From assembly GCA_033239525.1 (NCBI GenBank), contig BSYO01000011.1, positions 12,303,078 to 12,367,077 on the forward strand: a DNA stretch of 64,000 bases. Direction: 5' to 3'. Below, one piece after another: positions 44,221 to 57,355 of this stretch. Both the position numbers and the translations under genes were made by a program. Below the pieces are notes generated by a model, which saw only the letters and a list, made by a program, of their open reading frames with translations, was not told the DNA's origin and did not search any database. Every line of letters begins with the position of its first letter. The stretch's first letter is position 1. This DNA comes from Nepenthes gracilis. Taxonomy: Eukaryota; Streptophyta; Magnoliopsida; Caryophyllales; Nepenthaceae.

Positions 44221-46764
44221 CATAATTACAGATAATTAAGATAATATGAACAAAATTGGACTTTATTCATGAAAAAAAATTAAGTTTCAGAATCGTGGGA
44301 ATAGTCGGTAGGGGAAGGCTCACCGGGCGCCTCGGGCAACACTCCAGGCACCCAAAGCTATGGCACAATGCCCGCTGGGCGCTCGAGCGCCCGGGGCTAG
44401 TGCTAAAAGCAAGGTAGGCGCAAGTGTTGGCTGGCAATAAAAAAAGGCCGCGAGGGTTTCGTTTTATCATTTTTTGGCTTCCACGCGCAGAGAAGAGAGA
44501 GAGTGTATGAAGGAGAAGAAAGAGGAAGAGGAAATTAGGGTTCTCGGGCTCGATTCCGACTTGTAGTTAGTTAGAAAAGTGATATATCAAGTCGAGACAA
44601 GTGTACCAATACCATTTTTTCTTATTTCTTTGTACTTTTATTTTGTTTTCTTCAGGTATCATCATTTTGATACCCAATTAAATTTATATTTTATATTATC
44701 TATGACTTGAGTATGAACATATATGGATTTCATGTCCGATTTTTTAGTTTTGACCAGTTTTCAAACGTGGAACTCTAATCCCACACTTGGAATGATTTTA
44801 CTCATTTATTTTGAGATTTATGAATAAATTGGCTTTAGAATATAGATACCCATGCCTTGTATATATTTATTTATCGATTAGGTGTCCGATTTGATAGTTT
44901 TATGCGGGATTGCACTCGTCGAAAATCCTAACCCGTGCCCCCTTTGATTTTACCCGAATTAATTGTAATTTATGCATGATTTGGGTTTAGAAATTCATAA
45001 CCCTACCTTTACGGATGTGGGTACTGCGTATATTTGGTATTTGTACACTTAGATTTTATATATGTCAATTTATTGTATTCTAAAATATTGTCGGACATAA
45101 ATAGTGATATTAAATTGCATGTACGTTAAATATATTATTTTGTATATGTTCTAGAAATTATATTGCATGTATTTGTAAAGAAATTTATTGTCCGAAAGTT
45201 CTAAAGTTACATCTTCTTCTAAGTGGTAAGAATTTATTACATATTCTAAATTTTATGATAATTTGTACATATATTATAAATATGTTAATTTTGTATATTC
45301 TGAATATCATGTTGTGAACCATTTGTAAAAGAATTATCACTTAGAAGCTTTAAAATTCTACTTGGTTTAATGTGAAAAGAATTTTCTAATTCTTTGAAAC
45401 TCCAAATGATTTATGCATGAACTTATGATCACGTGAGGATTTAAACTCACAAGGAATATAAAAAATATGTATCTGAATATACTTATAAAAATAAAAATTA
45501 TGGAAGGATATTCTGTAATTAAATGATGAACTTATGAATTATTCTCTAATAAAGTGGGAACAAAGAAATTATGGACTTATGAATCGTTCTCCAATAGAGT
45601 GGTAACGAAAAATTTTGGGTTTAAGAGCAGAATTCTTTATGAAAATAAGGAATTAAGAACTTAGATTGATGAATGTTCAATAAATAGTATATTTTGACAT
45701 GCTTTAGTGGATTATAGTAGAAGGTCGTTATCTACTTTGATGCCGCATGCGGCTCTTGGCCCTGTCTATAAGGGTTGTATGTAAATAGCCTGTCTCTAGG
45801 TCTTGAATAGGAGGAGATGAATTTTGATTGTATATGAGTAAATACAATTCAGGTATGATTGATCACTCATTTAGTCAGTAAGGCCTAGTGGCTTTAATCT
45901 GCAAAGTAAAGAAGTTTATGCATGTTTTGGAACCTAAAGAAAGAATAAGTAAAATGAAAAGGATAAATAAATTTCAAAAAGCGTGCTTGCTCATGTTTCA
46001 TATTTATACTTTTTTATGGTGCTCTTATTCCATTTATTTGCTCTATTTTATGTATATTACTTATTGTCTTGGTCCCTAACGAAACAAGTTTTTCGACATA
46101 ATTTGATGATTAAGAAAATCAAAGAAAATGAATTAAAAAAATTTGGAACGTATTATGAAAGCATTATTTTCTAAATTGTATTTTATGATCTCATATGCAT
46201 TTTTGTTTTCCCCTACATGCATTACTATGAATTTGATTACAAAATTTGCATGTTCTTTGTTAAATATGTATCTTGTTGAGTATTTAGCTCACCCTTACAA
46301 CTTTCTTTCCTCAAATGAGCATGGGTTGTACCCGATGAGGCGGTGTGAAGGATTTGAGTCAGCTAGGCATGAAGACTTGGAGGATGATTTTATGGACTTA
46401 AGTCTTATGATTTTGTTACTCACAGAGCACTTTTGTATATTATTTGATGATTTTATATATTGATGTCTATGTATGATAATGATAATGCATATATAGTTTA
46501 GTTTTCACTATTTTCGATGGATTTATATACTTCTGCAGGATATTATGGTTTGTTTTTGATACCGAATCGCATCTTATTTGAGCCGACGTCGTACCAAAGT
46601 TATGACGTTAGTGCCACGTATTTGTTGTGTCTTTTGGATCCTGTGTGTGAAATTATGGATATATATTATGCTATGCAGGGATTTTTGTACATGATATATT
46701 AGGCGACGACCATATTACAGTCAAATTTCTGTCGAATTTTCAGTTAGAAATATGATACGTCACA
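44221..46764 (+). mobile_element. Solo LTR, element B family
   Basis: Starts CATAATTACAGATAATTAAG and ends ATGATACGTCACA. Flanked by AATAT (44,216-44,220) and AATAT/ATATG (46,764-46,769), compatible with a short TSD in AT-rich DNA. It matches 9,988-12,037 through GGTAGGGG-AGGCTC, the purine-rich leader, GACAAGTGTACC (44,596), AATGATTTATGCATGAA and AAGGCCTAGTGG. No internal region follows. The ORFs inside (45,888-46,702) are LTR translations, not genes. Confidence 0.75.
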
Positions 46765-48029
46765 ATATGCAATGAGGAGCATCCATCCTAAATCAAAATA
46801 ATTGAAATTAAAATTTAACCAAATTGCTGAAAAAGAAACAGTAATCAAACTTAGATACAATTATCAGCATATATTATTTTCTAAATTACAATATTTAATA
46901 ATTTAACCAAAATCAATGAATTTAAATAGTAGTCGACGTATAATCAATAGAAAGCATTACTCAAGTACGAATATTTTTTAAATTTTTTTATTAAAAAAAT
47001 ATACATATTATCAAATTTATATAGAATTTTTATCTTATTTCTTTCAATTATATGACATGTAGTCCATTATAAATCTTACACAAATATTAGTATGAATTTT
47101 TATTATATGCAGAATATATTATGTAGAATTTATAAACATGTAAAAATGGGCATTACAAAAAGTTTAGAAAATTCATCAGGTTTTATGTAATTTTATCAAT
47201 TTCTCATAAAAAAAAAAAAACATGCATAACTAAATGAATAAAGATTATGAACTTATAATATAATTTATATAAAAATTTAGAACATGCAAGAATATATATA
47301 TCAATATTAAAGATATGAAACTGTAGCAAAGAGTATTTAGGAATATATGACAATATCATAATTGAAAATCAATATTTATACAAAATATATATGAAATGAG
47401 GGTATATACTTCATAAAAATTTTATAAAATAAGAGTATTATAACATGCATGTATGGAATAAACTCTTTAACTATAAAAATATCATATGTATAACTATTTA
47501 TATTAATAAATATTTATAAAGGTTAGAAAAAAAAAACTATAACAAAAAAAAAGAGAGAGTTGGATAAACTTATCTTATACTAAATTTTATTGAAAAATCT
47601 ATTGATTTCTTTTTAATTTCTCTTTCTCCTTCTTTCTCTCTTCTTCTCTCTATTTTTTTTTCTTTCTCTTCCTCCTATAAAAAATCAGTTCAAAATAATC
47701 CAAAATCAGCCAAAAAGACCATTTATAAAATAACCGCACACAAGTGCCCATTAGGCGTAGATCACTAGCTAAGACATAAACCATATCATGCACAAATGTG
47801 CATCAAGCACTAAAATTCTATCCAAAATATGCACGTGCGTTCCTCGATTATAAATTAGTAGCGGATATTCTACCTAAAATAATTCATGCGTGGGTCAAGT
47901 GCCTATCAGGTGCTCGACTGGATTCCTTGCATTTTAAATTTTTTTAATTTTTATTATATAATTATTTTTTAAATTAATTTAAAATTATTTTATTGTTGTC
48001 ATAATTTATAAGCAAAATATTAGGCATTA
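46765..48029 (-). mobile_element. Inverted Tekay-type LTR fragment
   Basis: The minus strand begins TGTAATGCCTAATATTTTGC at 48,029. It continues with CGAGCACCTGATAGGCACTT (compare CGACTGGTGCCCGACTAGCG in the element C LTR), a pyrimidine-rich plus-strand tract (47,625-47,680; a purine leader on the minus strand) and GTATAAGATAAGTTTATC (the shared LTR motif, 47,562-47,580). The other end fades into AT-rich DNA, so the left boundary is approximate. Confidence 0.55.
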
Positions 48030-48800
48030 CACTGAATCTTTTGCCATTAACTTTTCCTGCTTATGCTTTTCTAATTTTTTCTTGTGCTTAGCCTAATTTG
48101 AACATCGAAAGGGTAAAAAAGACATATAAAAATATTTTTAACTTTTTGTGTAATATTAGTAATATTTTTAATAAAAAATATAAATTATATTTATTATAAA
48201 TAATAATTCACTCCAATCATTATCGAGAAAAGGTCATCATGGACAATTGCCTAAACAATTTCTTTCTTGACGAAGAGCTTTTTAATATAATATTGGCTGT
48301 ATGGGATGTCTTTCATCATTCCACTTGCGGGTCATGTGGTAATGCAAGTTTTACCGACCATGAAAGATATTCAGGACCAATTAATTTTTAGATGATTATA
48401 GTTATATAATAAAAATAATCCATTTGGTTAAACTCAATCTATTTTATAAATTTTTATAAACATAAATTTTAATGTTTGAAATAAATATTAAAATAAAAAA
48501 ATCACCTCATTTAACCATATTTTTTATAATGAATGACTTCTTATATAAATACTACTATTACATTTATTTTAGGGAATGATTTTTCATAAAAACATTTTAT
48601 ATTTTCGTAATATTTAATATTTTTAGATATTTTTAATTTTTTTAAAAATAAAATACTTATAATCAAAACTTTCACAGACCCATATAAGCATGCCCAATTT
48701 TAACTATAGAAAGGCATAGTCATATTCTTTTCTTGAGCAACTCAATCTAACCCAATCTCTCATCACATATTACAGATACTTTCATTTCCAAATTAGGCTC
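48030..48800. other. AT-rich intergenic stretch
   Basis: No gene or recognised element seen. Confidence 0.5.
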
Positions 48801-49546
48801 AAGCTTGTTAGATATTGACTAAAATAATGCCAATCCGACCCACAAAAATATAGGGCTCACAAATAGTGAACCTATGAAAAGTAATGGATCGGCTGAATTA
48901 TTGTAACTAGATTAGAAAGAAATTTGACAAATGATTGAATTAACGAGCAGTTGAATGACTAGACCATTCGAAATACTAAAAATTAAGGTATTGAATGGTC
49001 AAATGGTTATTTAAACTGACAATTAATTATGACGCATGGTTACTTGAATGGAGGAATAAATAATCGAATTTAACAAGCGATTAATGTCTTCAATAGACAA
49101 CCATTAACTCGATGCATATGAAATGGTTGAGCTATCTAAATCCCAATAAGTATAATCATTTAAAATAATGAATAATTATTTCTTTTTATAAAATTGTCAT
49201 CAGTTGGTAACAAAATTATAAATTAACTCACTTTTCATAAAAGTGAAAAGGAGGAGGAATAATCCTAATAAAGCAAGTATAAGGTTATTGTCCTCTAAAA
49301 ACTTACAAATTCTAAAAATTATAGACCCAAACCTTTTAATTTTCAACTCTCTTTTATCCTAAATATTCTCATTGCATTTTCATTATCTAAGAAAGATTTT
49401 TACTTCAAATATCAAAGGATATCTTGAAAAATAAATCTCGTATCTTTTAATCTCTTATTAAATATTATAGTACACAAAATTTGTGTATTAAAATCCAAAG
49501 ATCCAACCAAACTCCGTTTAGACAACAATTACGATTTGATGTACAA
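48801..49546 (+). mobile_element. Possible Tat-type LTR fragment
   Basis: GTTAGATATTGACTAAAAT near the start, a TATA-like TTTTTATAAAATTG (49,175) and ACTTCAAATATCAAAGGATA (49,403) recall plant LTR promoters and the common ACTT-CATCGGAGG-type R region. It ends before TTGTTGGTACTATCTATGAA (49,548), which resembles a decayed TTGGCGCCGTCTGTGGGAA primer site. No second LTR is seen. Confidence 0.3.
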
Positions 49547-49970
49547 ATTGTTGGTACTATCTATGAAAATATGATTAAGTTATTTATTTATACCTGATCA
49601 AGATCAAACCTATCCAAAAGCTCCTCTCCTCTTTGACAAAGTAAAAATGGAGAACCTGAAAACACAATGACAATCAATCTAACCACAAAAGGGCGTACAA
49701 CAACATGATTTCATCCCCTAGGAATGTAGCTGTGGGAGTGCCCAACCATTAGCCAATCCAGATATTAAAACTTTAGTAGCACAGATACAATACGTATTGA
49801 AATTGCTAAAGTCTTTATAGGACAAAGTCGAGGGCCAAACTTGTAAGGTGGAGGTCCTCCAATTGCAAGTATTGACTTCAAGAAGAATGTCAAAAGGAAA
49901 AAAAAATCTTTCTTAAAACGGGGCAACCCTCAATTGAAAATCTTGGTGATTCTCAAGGTGACCATTCGTA
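49547..49970. other. Unassigned stretch, possibly decayed retroelement leader
   Basis: No reading frame recognised. It lies between the primer-site-like sequence and an RT fragment on the other strand. Confidence 0.3.
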
Positions 49971-50230
49971 TTATTCTTTCCCAACTCGAAGAACATTGGG
50001 CTGATTTATAAAATCTATGCACATCCACATAGGATCATCATTCTTTTTTACAAACAATATCGAGATACTACAAGGGATAGCACTTGGCCTAATGAAGTCT
50101 CTCTCCAACAATTCGTGAAATTGGTCATTCAACTCATTCAACTTCGACAATGCCATTCTATATGGGGCCTTTGACACTAGCGCCACTCCCCGACATAATC
50201 TCTGAATAAAATTTAATCTTCCTATTTAGT
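49971..50230 (-). pseudogene. Ty3/gypsy RT N-terminal fragment
   Basis: A 71-codon minus-strand ORF reads KAPYRMALSKLNELNDQFHE, LLERDFIRPSAIPCSISILF and VKKNDDPMWMCIDFINQPNV. This is the N-terminal palm of a gypsy RT, equivalent to 57,400-57,590 of element C. No catalytic part follows. It is an isolated fragment not tied to a neighbouring LTR. Confidence 0.75.
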
Positions 50231-50303
50231 AGCAAACTCAAAAGATTCTTCAAAAAGACATCTTTAGACCTACACACATAAGTATCTATTCAATTGGATC
50301 TGA

Positions 50304-51271
50304 TGGTCAAAAAATAGTTATAAAAAAGGATTATATGTAAATTATAATAGTACTCTTTCCTTTTTTGTCATTGTAAGTGGTCTTGGTAAGGTGGTTTTCT
50401 AGGTGTTTTCTAGTTGGAATTTTTCTTATTATAACATTGTTATTACTAATGTTTTTTTAAATATTATTTAATTATCAATATTTTTGTTATATTTTTGGCT
50501 TTCTTGAAAATATTGTTCATGGGATATCAAAAATCATAATAATTTGTCATTACATAAAGTTATAAATTTTAAGTTTCAAAAATAATACTATTTTTTTAAA
50601 AAATATTGCAGAATATAAAAATTAGAGAATTTATTTAAATCCATCCAATTTGTTGTTCTTTCATTTGTAATAAACCTGACCAAAGTTGAACTACCTGATC
50701 AGTCTAATTTACCAATATAAAATTTTATAATATTCGGTTAATATATAAAAATATTATGGATTGACACTGTTATAAAATTACACATGATTAATTTTTTTGA
50801 TTGAATATAATCATCAGTTAAAATGTCTAGTATGGCCTAATCCAACCCAGGTTATATTTTTTATAAATATATTTTTATTTTAAGTAAATAATAATTTTAA
50901 ATTTTTTTTCAATATATTATATATTTTTATATAATTAATAACTTTTTCATAAAGATTTTTATTGAAATATATAGTTACATAATATTTTATCCTAAACATA
51001 ATTTTTAAAATATTATATTTTTTGAGTATTTATTATGAAAATATAAATTTTTAGATAAATATAATAAAAATAAAAAATATCAATGAACCGGCTTGAATCA
51101 ACCCAGTTCTACTTTTAAACGAACTTGGTCAAGTCTTTTAGCTAGTGTGACTGAATCTTGTGTGGCCCTGTCTAATTTATAGATTATAAATTTTTATTTA
51201 AAATCAATTTATGTCTAAATTGAAATTCAATTTTAATCTGCCTTACTTTAAAATAAAACTCAAAAAATATT
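50304..51271 (+). repeat. Dispersed repeat X, uninterrupted copy
   Basis: Collinear with 33,845-34,043 plus 42,721-43,486, without the Tat insertion: GTTATATTTTTGGCTTTC is followed directly by TTGAAAATATTGTTCATG (50,512). It is cut at its right end by the element C 5' LTR (51,272). The repeat class is unknown; no ORF or terminal repeat was noticed. Confidence 0.85.
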
Positions 51272-53442
51272 TATAAGGTTAGCATCTTTAATTTATGATA
51301 CTTATGATTAAATAAGATAATATAATCAAATTGAGGTCATTAGATGTGAAAAAGTATGAAAAAAAATCATTTCTGGTTTGATTTTGAGCTACGCTTGAGG
51401 TGCACTGGAGCGCAAAATCTAGTGGGGCCACACTCAAGGGACTCCTAAGGCATGCTCAAGTGTGGAACCCAATGGTGCTACACTCGACTGGTGCCCGACT
51501 AGCGCCTGATTGGCGCTCGAGTGCCAGTCTGGGTATTTAAACCTGCACTTAGCTTTTTCACAATTTTTGTAGAGAAGAGGAAGAAAGCAGGGAGAGATCG
51601 CGAATGTGAAGAGAGAGAAGAGAAAATCAAAGCTCTCGGGTCCATTTTTGAAGTGGAGTTAGTTAAGAAACTCGTAGATCAAGTCGAGATAAGTGCACTC
51701 ATATATTTTTCTTTCTCTTATCGCTAATTTCTTACCGTTCCTTTTGGGTTTTTTTGTTTGAATACCTATCCAAACTTAGATATTGAAGAATACTTGTGTT
51801 AAATGTCCATATGTGTCGATTTGCTTTCCGATTTTGAAGTTTATGTGAAGTATTGTATTTCAAAAACCCTAACCCTACTCATGCTATAATTTTGAGTTAT
51901 CACTTGTATTTCATATATGATACTTCGCATATTCGGGTAACTATGTTGAGCCCTTTAAATGTGTGAATTTCCTTCCCGAAATGCCTCGTATGTTAAGTAT
52001 ATAGACCGATATTGTGAAAATTGCCTATTTTTCATTCTTTTGTGGGAATTCTTGATGTTGTCTAAAATTCCAGACCCTAAATTTGAATTTTAGTTTAACA
52101 AAATTTAAAAGATTAAATATATATTATACACATGAAGCGGAAGATGCATGGGATTTAATGTTTATGGTCCGAGAATAATAATATTTCTATTTTGTACAAT
52201 GTAGTAAAATTTTTCTGGCTTTCCCTAAACTCCATGTGAAATTGTGCACGTATTTAAAGTTATGTGAATACCGTATAACAAGAATCAAGTATGCATGTAT
52301 TAAAAACAATTATAAAAGTATGAAAGGAAACTTTGCAATTTGTTAAGATTTGTGAACCATTCTCCAAGGACGAGAACTAAGCGATATGAAGCAAAAGTGG
52401 AGTTTTCCTTAAGATAAGTCAAAAAATTTAACCAAGGATCGTTCAACGGCTAGTATTATTTGATATACCTTAAGATAGTGCAGTGATAGATCAATGACTA
52501 CCTCTTTATAACTGCGGCGGAGGAAAAGGCGGCGTCTGTCCCCGTCTATAGGGGGATATGTACATTGTCCACCTTTGGATGTTGAATAGAAGTGTGAGGC
52601 CTTAAATTGTGTGAAAGTACACACAATCCTTTCTTCGATAATCCGTTCCTCTAATTGGTAAGGTCTTCCATCCCTAATCCCTAAAGAAAAGTAATTTTAA
52701 GTATGTTTTTGGCTAAGTATAACAATAAAAAAATTGGATATGTATTTATTTGTATATTGTACCGTGTTAAGCAATTGGCTCACTTTCTTACTATTTTTAC
52801 TAATCTTCAGATGAGTAGGAGATGCAGGAGTTCTTCCCAGCGTGCAAGATTGAAGATTTGGAAGAAAATTAGGCTTGTTTATTCTGTTACCAATGTATTG
52901 TTGTATTTTGGACCAGTTTAGGCAATTTTATGTATTGTAGATTAGTTATGATAGTTCTGGATATAGTTTTTGATGTATTATGGATCTCCTGGCGATATTG
53001 TTAGCTCGTTTGGTATTTTTATATTGTCCGAAGCTGTTGTTTTTGTGATTAATCTTGGACATGATTATTATTTTTGAGTTGGATTATTTTGTGAAAGTGA
53101 AACAAGATGTTTCACATCATGTAGGTTATGGAGGAAGTTTATTATGGATGTGGTTTTACTTCTACGAATATTGTTGGATATGTATATATATGTTGGAATG
53201 ATCTTTGGTAGGTATCCATCCTTAATAAGGTCCGACGTTGTCGTCATACTTATGTCGGTGTTAGAGTCATGGATGTGTCGCATTTATTTTTGAGTCCTGT
53301 GTTTGTAATCTTTATTATTTGCAGGATTTGGTCGAGGTATCGACGTGGAAGTCTCATATCCAAGGGATTATTTTATCTTCTTTAGTATGGATATTTGATT
53401 ATAATCAAATTGTTGACGGATGTTAGGATATGGTCCGTCACA
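51272..53442 (+). mobile_element. Element C 5' LTR
   Basis: Starts TATAAGGTTAGC (TG mutated to TA) and ends GGTCCGTCACA before the primer site; about 2.17 kb. The promoter is TATTTAAACCTGC at about 51,533, followed by a purine-rich leader and GATAAGTGCACTC (51,688). It matches the 3' LTR at 60,232-61,590 over its first 60 per cent with many substitutions, so the element is old. Confidence 0.85.
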
Positions 53443-53446
53443 GGGG

Positions 53447-53462
53447 TGGTATCAGAAAAAGG
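53447..53462 (+). other. Element C primer binding site, tRNA-Met type
   Basis: TGGTATCAGAAAAAGG four bases after the LTR end. The first ten bases are the initiator tRNA-Met complement. Confidence 0.85.
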
Positions 53463-53641
53463 CTAAGGAGATGCTTTAAGGAATTAGGTTTGATCCGTGT
53501 CGGTTTTGGGTCCTAGTCATGTTGACGTTGTTTTGAGGTCTAAGTTTGATTGAAATTGACCTATGATTTGATTTGTATACCGATGGAGGACCCTAAGTTG
53601 GATTTTAGATGGAATAGGTGATCTAATCAAATCTTTAATAT

Positions 53642-54594
53642 TTGGATGACAGTATTGAAACCATGACAAGAAGTTGGAGAGGAGTCGGGTCTAGCTCAAG
53701 ACCGAACCGAGAAGAGGAGTATTTTAATAATATCATGGGGAGAATGTCCAATGTTATGGAGACTATGGCTCATGGGCAACGCCATCCAGCTCAAGGAAAT
53801 CCAAGGACAAACGCTTACTATCAGTTTACAAATGAACGAGTACTGGAATTCATGGGAGACTCGAACTCTGCCAAGGTCGAGAATTGGATTCGACGGGTTG
53901 AAAAGGTGTTTGCAGTGATCTGATACCTCGAAGAAAACAATGTGATGTTCACCACCTACAAGCTAGAGGGAGAAGCGGACTATTGGTGGTCTTCAAAGAA
54001 GAGAGCTTTGGGACTGGCGGACCACCAAATCACATGGGATGTATTTGAGCAAGCTTTTATGGAGAAGCACTTTCCCACTAGCCTCTGGGAGAAAAATGAG
54101 GGTGAGTTTTTGCGACTTTGATAGGAAAACCATAACGTAGCTGAGTAGGACGCAAAATTTACGGAGTTGTCTCGTTATACTTCACATTTGTTCTCTGACG
54201 AGCCCACGAAAGTGCAAAAATTTTAGCAAGGGTTGAGAGATAAGATTCGGAGGAAACTCGTCACCCACAAATTGCAAACATAGGGAGATGTCCTAGACTG
54301 TGTCTTGCTGTTCGAGAAGGAGTTGGAGAATATAAGATTCTTTGAAAAGAAGACATTTAGTTGGGGAGGCAAGAGTTTGAGATCCGGAGATTCCAGAAGA
54401 AGGGGAAGATCATGGAAACAGAGAAGAAAGAGGCCAAAAGTTTGAAGGTGCCAAGCCCACAGCCAGCCCCACTCGTTTGTCCCCATTATGGGAGAATGCA
54501 TAGAGGGAGGCTATGTTTCAAGTTGCTAGGAGCCTGATTCAACTGCGGCTGGTAGAGCCATGTAATCAATGATTGCCTCCACCCAAAGAGACCG
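53642..54594 (+). pseudogene. Element C gag, degenerate
   Basis: Opens with SSSRPNREEEYFNNIMGRMS and AYYQFTNERVLEFMGDSNSA, then VENWIRRVEKVFAVI up to a TGA at 53,921. It continues in frame with VMFTTYKLEGEADYWWSSKK, QITWDVFEQAFMEKHFP and KFTELSRYTSHL, interrupted by TAG stops (54,121, 54,148, 54,223). The nucleocapsid knuckle near 54,470-54,580 has lost key cysteines. It is the clearest gag domain in the window but cannot be expressed whole. Confidence 0.88.
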
Positions 54595-55227
54595 GTGGCT
54601 AAGAAGCCTAACGTGGTGGGTCAAGCATTCACAATTACAGCAAAGGACGTGGAAGCATTGCCCAACGTCGTGGAAGGTACCCTTACTATTTTTAATACTT
54701 CAGTTCATGTGCTTTTAGATTCGGGCTCCACGTATTTGTATCCCCTAAATTCATTTGCCATCTTTTTGCCTCCTCCGAGGATTTTAGAATATGCTTTGGT
54801 TGTGTCAACAACAACGAGGTCATCTTTGGTCACTGATATCATGTACCTAGGGTATGTTGTTTGGGTTAATGGGTTTCAGTTGCCGGTGGATTTGATCTTG
54901 CTTAAGATGTATTATTTCAATGTAATCCTAGGCATGGATTGGTTGGCCAATTATCATGCAAGTATGGATTCTTTCCACAAGAAGGTTTATTTTGATATTC
55001 TGGGCAGTGAGTCCTTTTATTTCCAAGGCATAGTGTATAAAGAGTCTCCGTGTTTGATTTCGGCCTTGCATGGCCATCATTTGATTGCAAGTGGGTGCCA
55101 AACCTATTTGGCTTATACTAGCAAGATTGGAAGTCATAACGTGCGGGTGAGAGATATCTCAATAATTTGTGAATTCGAGGATTTTTTTTGCAAGAATTAC
55201 CTAGTTTGCCTCCGTATCATGAGATAG
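54595..55227 (+). pseudogene. Element C protease
   Basis: A 210-codon open stretch with an intact active site: VHVLLDSGSTYLYP (about residues 37-50) keeps the DSG. Then come ILEYALVVSTTTRSSLVTDI, VILGMDWLANYHASMDSF and CQTYLAYTSKIGSHNVRVRD. It ends in CEFEDFFC..LRIMR at the point where a solo LTR (55,228) is inserted; the last residues are frameshifted. The domain itself looks uninterrupted, unlike the rest of the element. Confidence 0.88.
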
Positions 55228-57350
55228 TGTGACAAATCATATCCTAACCGAAAACCGGTAAGGTTCTACCTGTAATATGGCCGTCAAACTAAACAAACCT
55301 GTACAATCCAACCAATATCCAACATACATAATACAAATGCAACTACACAGGATCCCAAAATTTTCCACAATAATTTGTGGCTCTAATATCAAGTCTCTGG
55401 ATACCTTGTTAGAACAGAGAGATGCCACTAATTCCTTGAAATCACATCACAAAACCTGGGGAAATATCTCATAATCCAATATGCCACATCTAGCTAAGCA
55501 GGTGCTCATTATCTTACATTACAAAAGAATAATACATATACAATCCTCCTGTCTAAAAAGAATCATCATTGTACCAAAAATACAAAAGATAAAGCCCAAA
55601 ATACATCATATAACATTTTAAGCCCTAAGATTAAGCACTGATTCTTCACTCTTGCTCATCGGGTATAAACTTATACTGATCATCTGAGGAGTTAACAAAA
55701 CAGTAAGGGTGAGTTAAATATTCAATAAATAACATAAATATATCATGAAACATGAATGGAAAAGAGTCGCTTTCATGATATTCTTCAATTCCCTTAAATT
55801 CTTGTCAGTTTTCTTGTTCATCAAAATTTTATTGAAACTTGCTTTCGTTAGGGATCAAGGCTAGTAGGTCTTACTGGCTAAGGAACGATCGATCATAACC
55901 TAGATTGTATTTGCTCATACAAAATCAAAAGTCTTCGTCTCCTATTCAAGATCCAGAGGTGAGCCATCTATATATAACCCCTATAGATGGGACCTTAACC
56001 GCAAGCGGCTCTTCGCAAACAACGATCTTCCACTATGGTATATTAAGGCATGCTGAAGTATACTATCTAATAAACATTCATTGGTCTAAATTTTTAATTT
56101 CTTATTTCTTTAGGGATTTCTACTCTTAAACCCACAAATCCTTAGTTCTCACCCATGGAGAACCGTTCATAAGCCATAGTCCCTAGTTTAATCACAGAAT
56201 ATCCCACGAGATCCTTTTCTTAATTCTTAATTTCTTATTTCCTTAGGAATTTTTGCTCTTTAGCCCATAAATCCTTAGTACTCACCAATGGAGTACCGTT
56301 CATAAGTCATAGTCCTTAGCTTAATCACAGAATATCCCATGAGATCCTTTTTCGTAGAGCTTTCACATTTTCATAATTTTGAGAGCTTAGAATGTCACAT
56401 GGCCTTAATCACATGCACAATTTAACATGAAGCTTAAGGAATTTGGGAAAGATCTTACCAAATTGACCCAAATACAATTTCAAAGCTTCCAGACCTCAAT
56501 TTCCTTCACAAAAGGTTCATACCATAATTTTTAAAATATATAAAATTTACATACACATGTGCATGTAAATATATATCAATTAAATAAAAGGAAATCATAC
56601 AAAAGTCTCAAATAAATCGGGTGAACAGTGCCGGGCATGGGGTTAGGGTTTCATTAGAACATAAAACGCCCAAAGCTACTAAATCGTACACTAAATCGGT
56701 ATATCGTCATGCTCAACATGTGGGTTTTAATTATCTAAAGTCAAATCATGTATAAAACTCAAAATAAATGGATAAATTGTCCGAGGTGCGGGTTAGGGTT
56801 TTGCCCAAGAAAAAGCCACATGAAATATAGAAATTTGATGTCGAAATAACAAATAAACCATGCTCAAGTCATGGGTTTGGCAAAATACATGTTTTGGGTG
56901 GGTATTAGAACAAGAATACTCGAGAGAAACGAACGAAAATTATGAGAGAAAAAAAAGGGTATAAGTGTACTTATTTTGACCCGATTTATCATTTCTTTAT
57001 CTGGCTCTAAGTCAGAATTTGACTTAGGAACCTCGTTCTCCTCCTCCTCTCTCTTCTCATTCAGCTCTCTCTCTCCTCTTCTTTTTGCTCTTCTTCTTCT
57101 TCTTTTTCCCAAAACCCTCGCTCTTGATTTCTGATTCCTTCTTCTTCTTTATATATATATATATATGTATATATTTATTTTTCTTTTATTTTAAAACACA
57201 AATTAATACTCGGATGACACAAATTAAAACCCAACTAATCCAAATACTTTTAAAATTTTATAGTATTTACTTAATTTTTTTATGGCACCTAAATTATCCA
57301 AAATAATAAATAATCCTAATTAAACCAAATAAAAAATTTAGAACATTACA
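55228..57350 (-). mobile_element. Solo LTR inserted in element C, minus orientation
   Basis: Runs TGTGACAAATC to GAACATTACA (minus strand TGTAATGTTC..GTCACA) and is flanked by GATAG (55,223-55,227) and TATAG (57,351-57,355), a 5-bp duplication with one mismatch. In the minus direction it has a TATATATATA promoter region (about 57,150-57,168), a purine-rich leader (57,040-57,110) and AAATAAGTACACTTATACC (56,958-56,980). The phrase near 55,850 is the reverse of the GGCCTACTAGCC motif in other LTRs. The pol reading continues on both sides. Confidence 0.85.
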
Positions 57351-57355
57351 TATAG

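Noticed and set aside
45888..46702. Small plus-strand ORFs with hydrophobic stretches
   Set aside because: They lie in a solo LTR; the equivalent positions in the element B LTR are not conserved as frames.
57085..57306. 73-codon ORF rich in Phe, Ile and Tyr
   Set aside because: It is a translation of pyrimidine-rich and TATATA low-complexity DNA in the inverted solo LTR promoter.
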